Origin: Gluconobacter potus | Lineage (GTDB): Bacteria; Pseudomonadota; Alphaproteobacteria; Acetobacterales; Acetobacteraceae | Direction of reading: 5' to 3' | Length of the DNA: 64,000 nucleotides | NCBI RefSeq assembly: GCF_015244705.1 | Contig: NZ_JABCQF010000008.1 | Location: 1-64,000 of the forward strand | Shown here: positions 29,938 to 39,829 of the stretch, piece after piece | How positions within the stretch are numbered: the first letter of the stretch is position 1 | Layout: every line of letters begins with the position of its first letter | Notes under the pieces: generated by a model | Told to the model about the DNA's origin: nothing | Seen by the model: only the letters and a program-made list of their open reading frames with translations | Databases searched by the model: none | Position numbers and translations under genes: made by a program

Positions 29938-30635
29938 CCGACAAGAGCCTCCACAAGGCCTTTGAAAAGCGGCACGCCGTCGGTTGCGCCGATTTCGGGG
30001 TCAGTCAGGTTCTCCGGGTGCGGCATCAGGCCACAGACACGGCCATTCTCGCTCAGGATACCGGCGATGGAGCGCGTGCTCCCGTTGGGGTTGGTTGCGC
30101 GTTCATCGTCCGAAACCGCACCATCCGCACCGCAATAGCGGAACGCCACGCGGCCTTCGCCTTCAAGACGCTTCAGCGTTTCGGGCGAGGCCGTGTAGTT
30201 GCCGTCACCATGCGCGAGCGGCGCACGGAACACGTCGCCGCGCGTCCAGCCCTGCGTATAGGGCGAAGACGCGTTCTCGACCTTGAGGTGGCAGTCCTGC
30301 GACAGGAAGCGCAGACCCGCATTACGCAGCAGCGCACCCGGCAGCAGATGGGATTCCGTCAGAATCTGGAAGCCGTTGCAGACGCCCAGCACATGACCGC
30401 CCTTGCCTGCGAACGCCTTGACGTCGCGCATGATCGGCGAATGGGCGGCCATGGCACCACTGCGCAGATAGTCCCCAAAGCTGAAACCGCCCGGCAGCAC
30501 CACGAGGTCCAGATCCCCCAGCGAGGTCTCCCCGTGCCAGATCAGACGCGGCGCCTGCCCTGTGACCAGCTTCAGGGCATGGACCATGTCGCGCTCCCGG
30601 TTCGTGCCGGGAAATACGACGATACCTGCCTTCAT
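29934..30635 (-). CDS. purQ: Phosphoribosylformylglycinamidine synthase subunit PurQ (glutaminase)
   Basis: A class I glutamine amidotransferase subunit of about 233 residues that hands ammonia to PurL. The nucleophile elbow GVCNGFQIL has the catalytic cysteine, and LMPHPENL holds the His and Glu partners. The open frame extends upstream, but the ATG at 30,635 overlaps the stop of the Rap1a-family gene by ATGA and gives the typical [15 protein letters not shown] start. It is coupled to purL downstream by a further ATGA. Confidence 0.98.
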   Translation of the reverse strand: MKAGIVVFPGTNRERDMVHALKLVTGQAPRLIWHGETSLGDLDLVVLPGGFSFGDYLRSGAMAAHSPIMRDVKAFAGKGGHVLGVCNGFQILTESHLLPGALLRNAGLRFLSQDCHLKVENASSPYTQGWTRGDVFRAPLAHGDGNYTASPETLKRLEGEGRVAFRYCGADGAVSDDERATNPNGSTRSIAGILSENGRVCGLMPHPENLTDPEIGATDGVPLFKGLVEALVG

Positions 30636-31036
30636 TTCTGGTCCTCCGCCGGAGCGGATGCATGGCACGGATAGGTGTCATGCAGGGCACGATAGACGGC
30701 CTTGCCTGCCGGCTCCGTCAGCGCATCGTTATGCGCATGCAGCCAGGCCACGACCAGACCACGCACCTGCGGTGCGGTCTGCTGGGCCGGAACGCAGAAT
30801 GCCACCGGGGCGGACTCATCATGCGCAAAGCTGTCGTACTTCTTGGCCCAGGCCTCGCCGTCCATTAGGCCGGACAGATAGGCGTCGCACATGCCGATGG
30901 ACGACTTGCTGGAGCACATCTGGCCCAGAGCCTTGCCCGAAACCTTGGACACGCGCTGTGCGTGGGCCGGGGCTGCAACGAGAGCCGGCGCGGCCACGAG
31001 GCCGGCCAGCAGGAGCATCGTGGAAAGACGGGTCAT
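30632..31036 (-). CDS. Secreted Rap1a/Tai-family protein inside the purine operon
   Basis: The 134-residue protein has a signal peptide ([19 protein letters not shown]) and a Rap1a-like domain. The [12 protein letters not shown] stretch, [11 protein letters not shown] and ALHDTYPC fit the family, and four cysteines should form disulfides in the periplasm. Family members include immunity proteins of type VI secretion effectors, but many are stand-alone proteins of unknown role. Its ATG overlaps the purS stop and its stop overlaps the purQ start, both by ATGA, so it is tightly coupled to purine genes though it is exported. No toxin partner is adjacent. Confidence 0.82.
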   Translation of the reverse strand: MTRLSTMLLLAGLVAAPALVAAPAHAQRVSKVSGKALGQMCSSKSSIGMCDAYLSGLMDGEAWAKKYDSFAHDESAPVAFCVPAQQTAPQVRGLVVAWLHAHNDALTEPAGKAVYRALHDTYPCHASAPAEDQK

Positions 31037-31275
31037 CCTGCCACCTCAACGCTGAAATCTTCGATGACTTCATTGGCCAGCAGGGCGCGGGCCATGGCTT
31101 CGCCCTCCGCCAGAGCATCGGCAGCATTGTCGGCCGGAACTTCAAGCTCGACGACGCGGTTGATGCGGACTTCGCCCAGGCCCTTGAAGCCGAGGGTTTC
31201 GAGAGCATGGCCCACGGCCTTGCCCTGCGGATCGAGAACGCCGTCTTTCAGGGAAACAAAAACACGGATTTTCAC
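31033..31275 (-). CDS. purS: Phosphoribosylformylglycinamidine synthase subunit PurS
   Basis: The 80-residue structural subunit that bridges PurL and PurQ. The family's [20 protein letters not shown] and [14 protein letters not shown] strands are clear. It overlaps purC upstream and the Rap1a-family gene downstream, both by ATGA. Length is normal. Confidence 0.97.
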   Translation of the reverse strand: MKIRVFVSLKDGVLDPQGKAVGHALETLGFKGLGEVRINRVVELEVPADNAADALAEGEAMARALLANEVIEDFSVEVAG

Positions 31276-32036
31276 TGAACTGCCTCCGGACCCTTGAGGT
31301 CACCATTCCCAGACTCGGGCAGGATCCCGAGACGCTTTGCCACTTCCTGATATGCTTCCTCGACGCGACCCATGTCACGGCGGAAGCGATCCTTGTCCAT
31401 TTTCTCGTTCGTCTTGGAATCCCACAGACGACAGTTATCCGGCGAAATCTCGTCCGCCAGAAGAATGCGCATCTCCTCGCCTTCCCAGATCCGCCCGAAT
31501 TCCAGCTTGAAATCGACGAGCGTGATGCCGACGGCCGTGAACATCCCCATCAGGAAATCGTTCGTCCGGAGCGCCAGCTGGTTCATGTCGTCCATGTCCT
31601 GCGGCGCGGCCCAGTTGAAGGCGGCGATGTGCTCTTCGGAGACCATCGGATCGCCGAGTGCATCGTTCTTGTAATAGTACTCGATGATCGTGCGCGGCAG
31701 GCGCGTCCCCTCGGGGATGCCGAGCCGCTTGGACAGGGAGCCCGCCGCCACGTTCCGCACCACGACTTCAAGCGGAATGATCTCCACTTCGCGGATGAGC
31801 TGCTCGCGCATGTTCAGCCGGCGGATGAAGTGGGTCGGGATGTTGATCTCGTGCAGCTTGAGCATCAGGTATTCGCTGATGCGGTTGTTCAGTACGCCCT
31901 TCCCGGTGATGATGCCGCTCTTTGCGCCGTTTCCGGCAGTGGCATCATCCTTGAAGTACTGAACGAGTGTGCCGGGTTCTGGGCCTTCAAAAAGAACCTT
32001 GGCTTTGCCCTCATAGAGCTGGCGGCGGCGAGCCAT
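31272..32036 (-). CDS. purC: Phosphoribosylaminoimidazole-succinocarboxamide synthase
   Basis: SAICAR synthase adds aspartate in the purine pathway with ATP. It begins [17 protein letters not shown], with [10 protein letters not shown] as the family phosphate-binding loop, [14 protein letters not shown], and [21 protein letters not shown] near the C-terminus. The ATG at 32,036 has AAGGAT six bases ahead and is preferred over one 6 bases upstream. purB is 145 bases upstream with a possible promoter between. Confidence 0.97.
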   Translation of the reverse strand: MARRRQLYEGKAKVLFEGPEPGTLVQYFKDDATAGNGAKSGIITGKGVLNNRISEYLMLKLHEINIPTHFIRRLNMREQLIREVEIIPLEVVVRNVAAGSLSKRLGIPEGTRLPRTIIEYYYKNDALGDPMVSEEHIAAFNWAAPQDMDDMNQLALRTNDFLMGMFTAVGITLVDFKLEFGRIWEGEEMRILLADEISPDNCRLWDSKTNEKMDKDRFRRDMGRVEEAYQEVAKRLGILPESGNGDLKGPEAVQ

Positions 32037-32181
32037 GAGCAATCCTTAGCGTTGCGCCGTCCTGACAGGAAATGCGGACGGCTGGAGCAGCGACGAATTG
32101 TGGTTCCATAGCATTGCGGAACCGGAACTGCGAGTGTGCGGGGCGCAGGAAATCATAGGACGCCTACGCCCCACAGACCTC

Positions 32182-33513
32182 TCAGTCAAAGATACGGGCG
32201 AAAATACGATCCACGGCGCGCAGATGCTGTGCCGGATCGAACGCCTGATCGAGAATGTCCTTGCTGACACGACCGGATACTTCCGGATCGGCCTCAAGGT
32301 TTTCGCGGAAAGTCCTGAAGCCCGGCTTGCCCAGCTTCGTCCATGTTTCCATGGCGTTACGTTGCACGATGCGATAGGCGTCCTCGCGTGAAATGCCCGC
32401 ACGGGCCAGCGTCAGCAGCACTTCGCCGGAATGGACGACGCCACCCAGGCTCTCCATGTTCGCGATCATCTGCTCGGGGTAGACGACCAGCTTTTCCATC
32501 ATCCCGGCCAGACGGATCAGCGCGAAATCCAGACCGATCGTCGCATCAGGGCAGATGTTGCGCTCGACGGCGGAGTGGCTGATGTCCCGCTCATGCCACA
32601 GCGCGACGTTTTCCAGCGCCGGGATGACATGCGAGCGGATCAGGCGCGCCAGACCCGTCAGGTTCTCCGACAGGACAGGGTTGCGCTTGTGCGGCATTGC
32701 CGAACTGCCCTTCTGTCCCTTGTGGAAGAATTCTTCCGCTTCCCGGACTTCCGAACGCTGCAGATGACGGACCTCGACAGCCAGACGCTCAATACCGCTG
32801 GCGATCACGCCGAGCGTGCAGAAGAATGCGGCATGACGGTCACGCGGAATGACCTGCGTGGACACGCTCTCGACAGCCAGACCCAGCTTGTCGGCCACAT
32901 ATTCCTCGATTTCCGGATCGATATGGGCATAGGTGCCGACAGCGCCGGAGATGGCGCAGACCGCGATTTCCTTGCGCGCTTGGATCAGACGGGCGCGGTT
33001 CCGGGCAAATTCAGCGTAGTGTCCGGCGATCTTCAGGCCAAAGCTGGTCGGCTCGGCATGGATCGCGTGGCTGCGGCCGATCGTGACCGTATTGCGGTGC
33101 TCGTAAGCACGGGCCTTCAGCGCGGCGAGAACGCGGTCCAGATCTTCCAGCAGCAGATCGGCGGCCTGCGTCATCTGGACGGACAGGCAGGTGTCCAGCA
33201 CGTCCGAAGACGTCATGCCCAGATGGACGAAACGGCTGTCCGGACCGACTTTTTCCGCAAGCCATGTCAGGAACGCGATGACGTCATGGCGCGTTTCGGC
33301 TTCGATCTCGTCGATGCGGGCCAGATCCGCGTCGGAGAACGCAGCCATGGCAACGTCACCCTTCTCGCGGATGGTCTTTGCTGATTCGGCGGGAATGTCA
33401 CCCCGTTTCGCCATGGCTTCGCAGGCAAGGGCTTCGATCTCGAACCAGATACGAAAACGGTTGGCGGGAGACCAGATGGCAGTCATCTGCGGACGGCTGT
33501 AACGGGGTACCAT
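32182..33513 (-). CDS. purB: Adenylosuccinate lyase
   Basis: A 443-residue enzyme of the fumarase/aspartase superfamily that acts twice in purine synthesis, on SAICAR and adenylosuccinate. The signature loop SSAMPHKRNPVLSENL contains the catalytic serine, and the family's active-site His lies in GRSHAIHAEPTS. It is the most upstream gene in the leftward purine group. The gap to the rightward terC-like gene holds divergent promoters. Confidence 0.98.
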   Translation of the reverse strand: MVPRYSRPQMTAIWSPANRFRIWFEIEALACEAMAKRGDIPAESAKTIREKGDVAMAAFSDADLARIDEIEAETRHDVIAFLTWLAEKVGPDSRFVHLGMTSSDVLDTCLSVQMTQAADLLLEDLDRVLAALKARAYEHRNTVTIGRSHAIHAEPTSFGLKIAGHYAEFARNRARLIQARKEIAVCAISGAVGTYAHIDPEIEEYVADKLGLAVESVSTQVIPRDRHAAFFCTLGVIASGIERLAVEVRHLQRSEVREAEEFFHKGQKGSSAMPHKRNPVLSENLTGLARLIRSHVIPALENVALWHERDISHSAVERNICPDATIGLDFALIRLAGMMEKLVVYPEQMIANMESLGGVVHSGEVLLTLARAGISREDAYRIVQRNAMETWTKLGKPGFRTFRENLEADPEVSGRVSKDILDQAFDPAQHLRAVDRIFARIFD

Positions 33514-33604
33514 GGGAACTCCGGATGCGAGGTGGGGCTTTACGGAGGCTCCTTAGACCAAATACGAAGATATTGCACGGACCCCTTTTCGGAAGAATGA
33601 CACC

Positions 33605-34207
33605 TTGGCCCCTGACTCTCTGCTTCACGCCCTCATCGCCCTCGGCCAGATCACCCTGATCGACATCGCCCTCGCCGGTGACAATGCCGTCGTGATCGGA
33701 ATGGCCGTTCGCAACCTTGAAGGCCGGCAGCGCCGTCTGGCCATCCTGTTCGGAACGGGTTTTGCGGCCATCCTGCGTGTCGGTCTGGCCCTGCTGGCGA
33801 CAACGCTCCTTGCCGTGGTTGGCCTGACGCTTGCGGGTGGCTTTCTGCTTCTGTGGGTCTGCTGGAAGATGTATCGTGAGCTTCGTGGTGGCGAACATCA
33901 CGAGGACGTCGAAGCTGCCCCACCGCGCCTCGGCCCGGCCGTCCTGAGGATCGTGGTGGCCGATCTGTCCATGAGCCTCGATAACGTTCTGGCGGTGGCT
34001 GGCGCTGCTGTCGGGCATCCGTGGATTCTTGTATCGGGGCTTGTGCTCTCGGTCCTGCTAATGGGGCTTGCCGCATCGGTCGTCGCCAATCTTCTGGCCC
34101 GTTACCGCTGGATCGCATGGATCGGTCTGCTGGTGGTGCTGGGTGTCGCAATCGAACTCGTCATCCGGGGTGGCGGAGAGGTCTGGACGCATGTTCTTCC
34201 GAAATAG
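33605..34207 (+). CDS. TerC-family integral membrane protein (YjbE-like)
   Basis: A 200-residue membrane protein of seven or so helices. The pair of acidic motifs IDIALAGDNAVVIGMAV and VVADLSMSLDNVLAVAGA is typical of TerC/YjbE proteins linked to manganese or other metal export. The start is TTG with GGAAG before it. Its end overlaps the next gene by 17 bases. The exact metal is not shown by the sequence. Confidence 0.88.
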   Translation: MAPDSLLHALIALGQITLIDIALAGDNAVVIGMAVRNLEGRQRRLAILFGTGFAAILRVGLALLATTLLAVVGLTLAGGFLLLWVCWKMYRELRGGEHHEDVEAAPPRLGPAVLRIVVADLSMSLDNVLAVAGAAVGHPWILVSGLVLSVLLMGLAASVVANLLARYRWIAWIGLLVVLGVAIELVIRGGGEVWTHVLPK

Positions 34208-36068
34208 CCGAACACTCCTCATGGGGCTTATGACGCTATTCGCCGCGTCATCGGCCCTCGCCGCGCCAGCATCTCCTCCCGTTCGGGAGCGGCTGGCGGA
34301 ATGGCTCATTCTCGTCGGACCGGGCGGAACCGCTTTTCCGGCACAGCGCTACGCTGATTTCCTGGCACAGACGCCCCAGTGGCCGCAGCGGGTCCGGATC
34401 CTCTGGCGTTATCAGAACGCCCTGTCCCAGACCACCGATCCGCAGATCCTGAACGCCCTTTGCCCGCGCTATCCCCTCACGCTTCCGGCGGCGTTCGAGG
34501 CATGCGCCCCTCATCTTCCTGACGCGGCCTCAACGGCACGTCGCCTCTGGCTGTCAGGCAATGCCCTGACTGTCAGCGAAGAACAGATGCTGCTCCAGCG
34601 TTTCGGCCAGAGTTTCACGCCTGCCGATCAGTGGGCCCGTTACGAGGCTTTGGAACTGCGGGGCCAGTTCTCCGTCGCGTCCCGCCAGATCGAGCGTCTT
34701 GCTCCGGAACAACAAGCGCTGGCTCGTGCCCGGCTGGCCGAGCGTCTAGCCTCGCCTGATGCCGATTCCCTGTTCGCATCGCTTTCTGCTGACCTGCAAT
34801 CCGATCCTGCCCTGATCCGCTATCGCCTCAGAGCGCTGCGCCGTGGGGACAGGCTGGACGAGGCGCTCTCGCTATGGAACGCGCAGGGGGCCGCGCTCCA
34901 GCAGGCCAGTCCCTCGCATGACTGGTCATCCGAGCGCATTAGTCTCGCCCGCGCCCTGCTGCTGGCTGGCCGTCCGAAAGAGGCCGCGGATCTCGCAGAC
35001 GACACCACCATGGCGCCTGACACGACGGACCGCCAGGAAGCTGAGCTGCTGAGCGGTATCATCGCGCTGAGGGAGCTTCAGGCCCCTGCCCGCGCGGAAA
35101 AATTCTTCAGGCCCCTTCAGAATGCTACCTCGCTCCAGATGCAGGCCCGTGGCTATTACTGGACAGGCCGCGCCCTGCAGATCGCAGACCGGCAGCAGGA
35201 TGCCGAAGCGGCCTTCCGCAAGGCCGCGTCGTATCCTACGACCTTTCCAGGTCAGCTCGCGCTCGCGGCCCTGACCCAGGACGAAAGTATTCTGGTCTCC
35301 GGAAAATCGTCAGAGGCTTTTGATAGCGCTCTACTTCAGGCGCTCCAGACCCTTCCCATCCCGACTGCCGGAACTCTCAGCCGTACGGATCTGCTCGAAG
35401 CCGCAACGGACCTTGTGCAGGCCGGCGATCCCGATCACGCACGGGAATTCCTCATGATGCTGGGCGTGGTCAATCCTTCGCCCGAGGGGCAGAAAGCCGT
35501 CGCGGACGCTGCGTCCCGGCTGGGCCTGGCCGCACCGGAAGTCTTCGCGTCCTATGCCCTGGCGCGTAAGGGGGTTGCTCTTTACCCGCAGGGCTTCCCC
35601 GATCCCTATCCGTCAGCCTCGACTGTCCCCGACGGGCTGCTGCCCGCCATTATCCGGCAGGAGAGCGGCTTCGACCCCGACGCCATCAGTGGCGCTCATG
35701 CAGTCGGCCTGTTGCAGCTTCTTCCCGCCGCGGCAAAGGATGTGGTGCGCAAGGCGGATCTGGGCTCCGTTAATGTCTCACCCGCAGCCCTGACCGATCC
35801 CCAGACGAATCTCCGGATCGGCAACGCCTATGTCTCACAGCTTCTGGAGCGTTTCGGGAATGTGATTCCCTATGCGCTGGCGGCCTATAATGCCGGCCCG
35901 CACCGGGTTGATCTCTGGCTGAAGGCAGATCCCCCTTCCGAACCTCTCTCCGAAGATGGCGTTCTGGATTGGATCGAACGCCTGCCCTATCGCGAGACAC
36001 GCCTCTATATCGAAAACATTGAGGCCAGCATGATGATCTATCGTGTCAGGAACCTCCATGCCGGATAA
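34191..36068 (+). CDS. Soluble lytic murein transglycosylase (Slt70-like)
   Basis: A periplasmic enzyme of about 625 residues that cleaves peptidoglycan glycan strands. After a signal peptide (LLMGLMTLFAASSALA) a long alpha-helical superhelix rich in Ala and Leu forms the ring, and the C-terminal SLT domain has LLPAIIRQESGFDPDAISGAHAVGLLQLLP, with Glu as the catalytic acid, and ALAAYNAGPHRVDLW. GGAGAGG precedes the ATG at 34,191, inside the terC-like gene. The frame extends upstream without a sound start. cinA-like gene overlaps its end. Confidence 0.93.
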   Translation: MFFRNSRTLLMGLMTLFAASSALAAPASPPVRERLAEWLILVGPGGTAFPAQRYADFLAQTPQWPQRVRILWRYQNALSQTTDPQILNALCPRYPLTLPAAFEACAPHLPDAASTARRLWLSGNALTVSEEQMLLQRFGQSFTPADQWARYEALELRGQFSVASRQIERLAPEQQALARARLAERLASPDADSLFASLSADLQSDPALIRYRLRALRRGDRLDEALSLWNAQGAALQQASPSHDWSSERISLARALLLAGRPKEAADLADDTTMAPDTTDRQEAELLSGIIALRELQAPARAEKFFRPLQNATSLQMQARGYYWTGRALQIADRQQDAEAAFRKAASYPTTFPGQLALAALTQDESILVSGKSSEAFDSALLQALQTLPIPTAGTLSRTDLLEAATDLVQAGDPDHAREFLMMLGVVNPSPEGQKAVADAASRLGLAAPEVFASYALARKGVALYPQGFPDPYPSASTVPDGLLPAIIRQESGFDPDAISGAHAVGLLQLLPAAAKDVVRKADLGSVNVSPAALTDPQTNLRIGNAYVSQLLERFGNVIPYALAAYNAGPHRVDLWLKADPPSEPLSEDGVLDWIERLPYRETRLYIENIEASMMIYRVRNLHAG

Positions 36069-36543
36069 CGCACTCCGCACACTTTCCGAGCACGTGCTTG
36101 AGCATCTTCGCAGGACCGGTTGGAGGCTGGTCACGGTGGAAAGCTGTACGGGCGGTCTGATTGCTGCCGCGCTCAGTGATATTCCCGGATCGTCAGACGT
36201 GCTGGAGGGCGGCTTCGTTACGTATTCCAACGCCCTGAAAATGAGTGCTGTCAGTGTTCCCGAGGCCATTCTGGCTCAATACGGCGCCGTTAGCACCCAG
36301 ACCGCCGAAGCCATGGCCAGAGGCGGTCTTCTGAATACCAGGGATGCGGACCTTGCCATCTCTGTGACGGGGATCGCCGGACCAAGTGGTGGCAGCACAC
36401 TCAAGCCGGTCGGAACCGTCTGCTTTGGGCTGGTTGCCCGAACCGGATCAACCACAAGCGTGCAGTGCCATTTCACGGGAGATCGTGCTGCCATCCGCGC
36501 CCAGTCCGTACACCATGCCCTGCAGATGGTTCTGAACGCCTGA
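36058..36543 (+). CDS. CinA C-terminal-domain protein (nicotinamide-nucleotide amidase-like)
   Basis: A 161-residue protein consisting only of the CinA C-terminal domain. Its VTVESCTGGLIAAALSDIPGSSDVL and GFVTYSNALK segments are the family fingerprint; the family includes PncC, which deamidates NMN. It lacks the N-terminal COG1058 half. The ATG at 36,058 is preceded by AGGAACC and overlaps the upstream transglycosylase stop by 11 bases, so the two are probably co-transcribed. Confidence 0.9.
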   Translation: MPDNALRTLSEHVLEHLRRTGWRLVTVESCTGGLIAAALSDIPGSSDVLEGGFVTYSNALKMSAVSVPEAILAQYGAVSTQTAEAMARGGLLNTRDADLAISVTGIAGPSGGSTLKPVGTVCFGLVARTGSTTSVQCHFTGDRAAIRAQSVHHALQMVLNA

Positions 36544-36545
36544 CA

Positions 36546-36581
36546 CAAAAAAGCGGCTCCCGAATGAACGGAAGCCGCCTT
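36546..36581 (-). terminator. Terminator between the cinA-like gene and a secreted His-rich gene
   Basis: On the minus strand GCGGCT and AGCCGC form the stem around about 14 bases, and TTTTTT follows. It lies 30 bases past the stop of the minus-strand gene and may also serve the plus-strand gene. Confidence 0.75.
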
Positions 36582-36610
36582 TGCCTGAAACCGGAGGTCC
36601 GTTCAGAAAC

Positions 36611-36880
36611 TCAGTTGCCCTGTGTCGGGGCCGGCAGCGTGGAGGCTGCTGCCGGAGCCTGAAGGCTCGGAGCCGTTGGAATGGCCGTCGGTGCAACCGG
36701 CGTCTGGGCCTGCTGAAGAGAGCGGGCGTTCAGGGCATCCGTGGCGGACTCGCTGTCGGCCTTCTGCGTTTGTGCAGTCTTATCGTGGTGCTTGCCGTGA
36801 TGATGATGCTCGGCCATTGCAGGCGAAGCTGCGGCGACCAGAGCGGTCAGGGCAAATGCGCCAAAGGAAATCTTTTTCAT
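36611..36880 (-). CDS. Small secreted protein with a histidine cluster and Ala/Pro/Thr tail
   Basis: An 89-residue protein with a clear signal peptide (KKISFGAFALTALVAAASPAMA). Right after the cleavage site comes EHHHHGKHHDK, a likely metal-binding cluster, followed by a disordered Ala/Pro/Gln/Thr-rich tail. It has its own terminator. No known family; lineage-specific periplasmic protein suggested. Confidence 0.7.
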   Translation of the reverse strand: MKKISFGAFALTALVAAASPAMAEHHHHGKHHDKTAQTQKADSESATDALNARSLQQAQTPVAPTAIPTAPSLQAPAAASTLPAPTQGN

Positions 36881-36966
36881 TTCGTAATCCTTTTCATGTC
36901 ACCATGACGGTGCTTGGGACCTGTAACGGCCCACGCACCGAATGGTTCTGGAAATACTACGAAATT

Positions 36967-37446
36967 TTATGTCCTTTGGGAAAGGCCCGGTGCCGGCGGG
37001 ACCGCTTTCGTCGCCTGAGTGCCGTAAATGTCCCGTGCCCGCTTGATGAAGGCGGAGACCATCAGACGCACGCCCTCATTGAACACGACGCCCATCGCAT
37101 TCTGCAGAAGGCGCGAACGGAACTCGAAATCGACGAAGAAATCGACCAGACAGCCACGCGGATCCGGCGTGAACGTCCAGACATTGTTCAGGTAACGGAA
37201 AGGCCCCTTCTCGTAGCGCACCCGGATACGCGAAGGCCGCTCCAGCGTCACACGGCTGGTGAAGGTCTCGCGGAACGGGCCGAACCCGATCGTCAGATCT
37301 GCCACAAGCTCCTGTTCCGTCTGGGTCCGGATGCTTGCCTTCACACACCAGGGAAGGAACTGCGAATATTTCTCCACATCTGCCACAAGATCGAAAAGCT
37401 GGTCCGGCGTGTAGGCGATCAACCGTTGCTCGGCATGTGTCGGCAT
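36967..37446 (-). CDS. RatA/COQ10-family START-domain protein
   Basis: A 159-residue SRPBCC (START-like) protein. The opening HAEQRLIAYTPDQLFDLVADVEKYSQFLPWC is the family hallmark. E. coli RatA was described as a ribosome-association toxin, while the mitochondrial relative COQ10 binds ubiquinone, so both roles are possible. Its start shares one base with the lipA stop. This is its usual place after lipA in Alphaproteobacteria, which argues for a housekeeping lipid or quinone role. Confidence 0.9.
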   Translation of the reverse strand: MPTHAEQRLIAYTPDQLFDLVADVEKYSQFLPWCVKASIRTQTEQELVADLTIGFGPFRETFTSRVTLERPSRIRVRYEKGPFRYLNNVWTFTPDPRGCLVDFFVDFEFRSRLLQNAMGVVFNEGVRLMVSAFIKRARDIYGTQATKAVPPAPGLSQRT

Positions 37447-38414
37447 CAGAGACTTTCTTTCAGACGGCTGTTCCGCGCAGCCTGAAGCTTCGCGAAATCA
37501 CTGTCCGCATGGTAGGAGGACCGGGTCAGCGGACTGGCACTGACCTGAAGAAATCCTTTTGAACGGGCAGCAGCAGCATAGCCGTCAAACTCGTCGGGGG
37601 TAACAAACTTTTCCACCGCCGCATGTTTCGCGGACGGCTGGAGATACTGTCCAAGCGTCAGGAAATCGACGTCCGCAATCCGGAAATCATCCATAACCTG
37701 GGCTACTTCCATCCGCTCCTCGCCAAGCCCAAGCATCAGGCCGGACTTGGTAAAAATGGAAGGATCGAGTTTCTTTACTCCGTCCAGGAGACGGACGGAC
37801 TGATAGTAACGCGCTCCCGGTCTGATGGTGGGGTAAAGCCGGGGTACGGTCTCGATATTGTGATTGAAAACGTCCGGCCGAGCCGCCACTACGACCTCCA
37901 GCGCGCCATCCTTGCGCAGGAAATCAGGCGTCAGAATCTCGATCGTGGTCTGTGGAGAGGTCTCGCGGATCGCATGAATGACCCGCGCGAAGTGCATCGC
38001 CCCTCCGTCTTCCAGATCGTCACGGTCCACCGAAGTGATGACGACATGCTTGAGCCCAAGCTTCGCCACCGCTTCCCCGACCCGCCGTGGCTCGTCCTCA
38101 TCAAGATGCTTCGGCAGTCCGGTCGTAACATTGCAGAATGCGCAGGCCCGGGTGCAGATCTCGCCCATGATCATCATCGTGGCGTGACGCTGCGACCAGC
38201 ATTCCCCGATATTGGGGCATGCCGCTTCCTCGCAGACCGTCACCAGCCCGGCATCCCGCATGAGCGCGCGGGTCTCGTGATACACGGGATGGTTCGGCGC
38301 CTTGACCCGGATCCAGGACGGCTTGCGCTGGATCGGGTTGTCAGGCCGATGCGCCTTTTCCGGATGACGGAGGGCAGGCGCCGAACGGTGATCGATGGTG
38401 ATGCGCTGGGACAT
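37446..38414 (-). CDS. lipA: Lipoyl synthase (radical SAM)
   Basis: This 322-residue enzyme inserts two sulfur atoms into octanoyl chains to make the lipoyl cofactor of E2 and related domains, some of which are encoded just upstream. The radical SAM C-x3-C-x2-C motif is CTRACAFC. The auxiliary cluster cysteines lie in [12 protein letters not shown], and the essential serine motif RSSYHA is near the C-terminus. It starts 5 bases after lpd ends. Full length. Confidence 0.98.
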   Translation of the reverse strand: MSQRITIDHRSAPALRHPEKAHRPDNPIQRKPSWIRVKAPNHPVYHETRALMRDAGLVTVCEEAACPNIGECWSQRHATMMIMGEICTRACAFCNVTTGLPKHLDEDEPRRVGEAVAKLGLKHVVITSVDRDDLEDGGAMHFARVIHAIRETSPQTTIEILTPDFLRKDGALEVVVAARPDVFNHNIETVPRLYPTIRPGARYYQSVRLLDGVKKLDPSIFTKSGLMLGLGEERMEVAQVMDDFRIADVDFLTLGQYLQPSAKHAAVEKFVTPDEFDGYAAAARSKGFLQVSASPLTRSSYHADSDFAKLQAARNSRLKESL

Positions 38415-38419
38415 GGTGC

Positions 38420-39826
38420 TCAGATATGCAGCGGGCCGTCGAAGGCCGCCAGAGTTGCCTCATGCATGGTCTCAGAAATGGTCGGATGCGGGAAGACCGT
38501 CTCGACCAGCTCCGCTTCCGTCAGTTCGCCTGTGCGGGTGATGACGTAGCCCTGGATCATTTCCGTGACTTCCGCGCCGATCATGTGGGCGCCAAGAAGC
38601 TCGCCGCTTGTGGCATCGAACACGGTCTTGACCATGCCGTCCGTCTCACCCATCGCGACGGCCTTGCCGTTGGCAATGAACGGGAAGCGCCCGACCTTGA
38701 CCTTGTGGCCGGCAGCGATGGCCTTCTCTTCGCTAAGCCCGACAGAGGCGATCTGCGGACGTGAATAGGTGCAGCCCGGAATATTCAGCGGATGAAGCGG
38801 CTGCGGCGAACGGCCTGCGATCTTCTCGACGCAGAGGATGCCTTCATGGCTCGCCTTGTGGGCCAGCCACGGAGCCCCCGCGACATCACCGATCGCATAG
38901 ATACCCGGCTCACCGGTGCGGCAGAAGCCGTCCGTGACGATATGGGTTCGCTCGACCTGCACCTTGGTGCCCTCAAGCCCCAGATCCTCGACATTGCCGA
39001 CAATGCCGACCGCACAGATAACGCGATCCACCGTCAGATCGACCTTGCCCGTCGGGCTCTCGATCGTCGTGGAGACTTCGTTCTCACTCTTGTTCAGAGG
39101 GCCGACTTTCGCGCTGGTGATGATCTTCATTCCCTGCTTTTCGAAAGCCTTGCGGGCAGCGGCGCTGATTTCCGGATCTTCGGCAATCAGGATCCGGTCC
39201 GCCACCTCGGCAATCGTGACCTCACTGCCCATGTTCCGGTAAAACGATGCGAACTCGATGCCGATGGCGCCGGAGCCGATGACGAGGAGCCGCTTCGGCA
39301 GTTCCTGCGGCGTCATGGCCTCGCGCGCTCCCCAGATCAGGGTGCCGTCCGTTTCCAGACCAGGAAGCTGACGACCACGCGCACCCGTTGCAAGGATGAC
39401 ATGCGGCGCCTTGATGGTGGCAACCGTAGCCCCGTCCTTGGTGATGGCAACCTGATGCGCCTCGCCCGAACGGCCGGCCAGCTTTGCACGACCATCAAAG
39501 GTCGTGACCTTGGCCTTCTTCAGCAGATGGGCAATGCCGCCACCCATTCGCCGCGCAATGCTGCGTGAACGACCCACGATCTTGGACAGGTCGAACGAGA
39601 TGTTGTCGGCAGAAAGACCGAACGTCCCCAGTTCATGTAGCAGATGGTGGATTTCCGAAGACCGCAGAAGCGCCTTGGTCGGAATGCAGCCCCAGTTGAG
39701 GCATACGCCGCCGAAATGCGTGCTTTCCACGAGCGCCACGCTCATGCCGAGCTGGCTGGCCCGCAGCGCCGCCACATAGCCGCCGGGGCCGCCACCAACA
39801 ACAATCAGATCGAACGTATCGGACAT
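38420..39826 (-). CDS. lpd: Dihydrolipoamide dehydrogenase (E3)
   Basis: A 468-residue FAD flavoenzyme that reoxidises dihydrolipoamide in the pyruvate dehydrogenase complex. FAD-binding [17 protein letters not shown], the redox disulfide [16 protein letters not shown]-binding [12 protein letters not shown] and the C-terminal His-Glu pair in FPHPTISE are all visible. It begins 3 bases after pdhC ends, in the same operon. Confidence 0.97.
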   Translation of the reverse strand: MSDTFDLIVVGGGPGGYVAALRASQLGMSVALVESTHFGGVCLNWGCIPTKALLRSSEIHHLLHELGTFGLSADNISFDLSKIVGRSRSIARRMGGGIAHLLKKAKVTTFDGRAKLAGRSGEAHQVAITKDGATVATIKAPHVILATGARGRQLPGLETDGTLIWGAREAMTPQELPKRLLVIGSGAIGIEFASFYRNMGSEVTIAEVADRILIAEDPEISAAARKAFEKQGMKIITSAKVGPLNKSENEVSTTIESPTGKVDLTVDRVICAVGIVGNVEDLGLEGTKVQVERTHIVTDGFCRTGEPGIYAIGDVAGAPWLAHKASHEGILCVEKIAGRSPQPLHPLNIPGCTYSRPQIASVGLSEEKAIAAGHKVKVGRFPFIANGKAVAMGETDGMVKTVFDATSGELLGAHMIGAEVTEMIQGYVITRTGELTEAELVETVFPHPTISETMHEATLAAFDGPLHI

Positions 39827-39829
39827 GGT

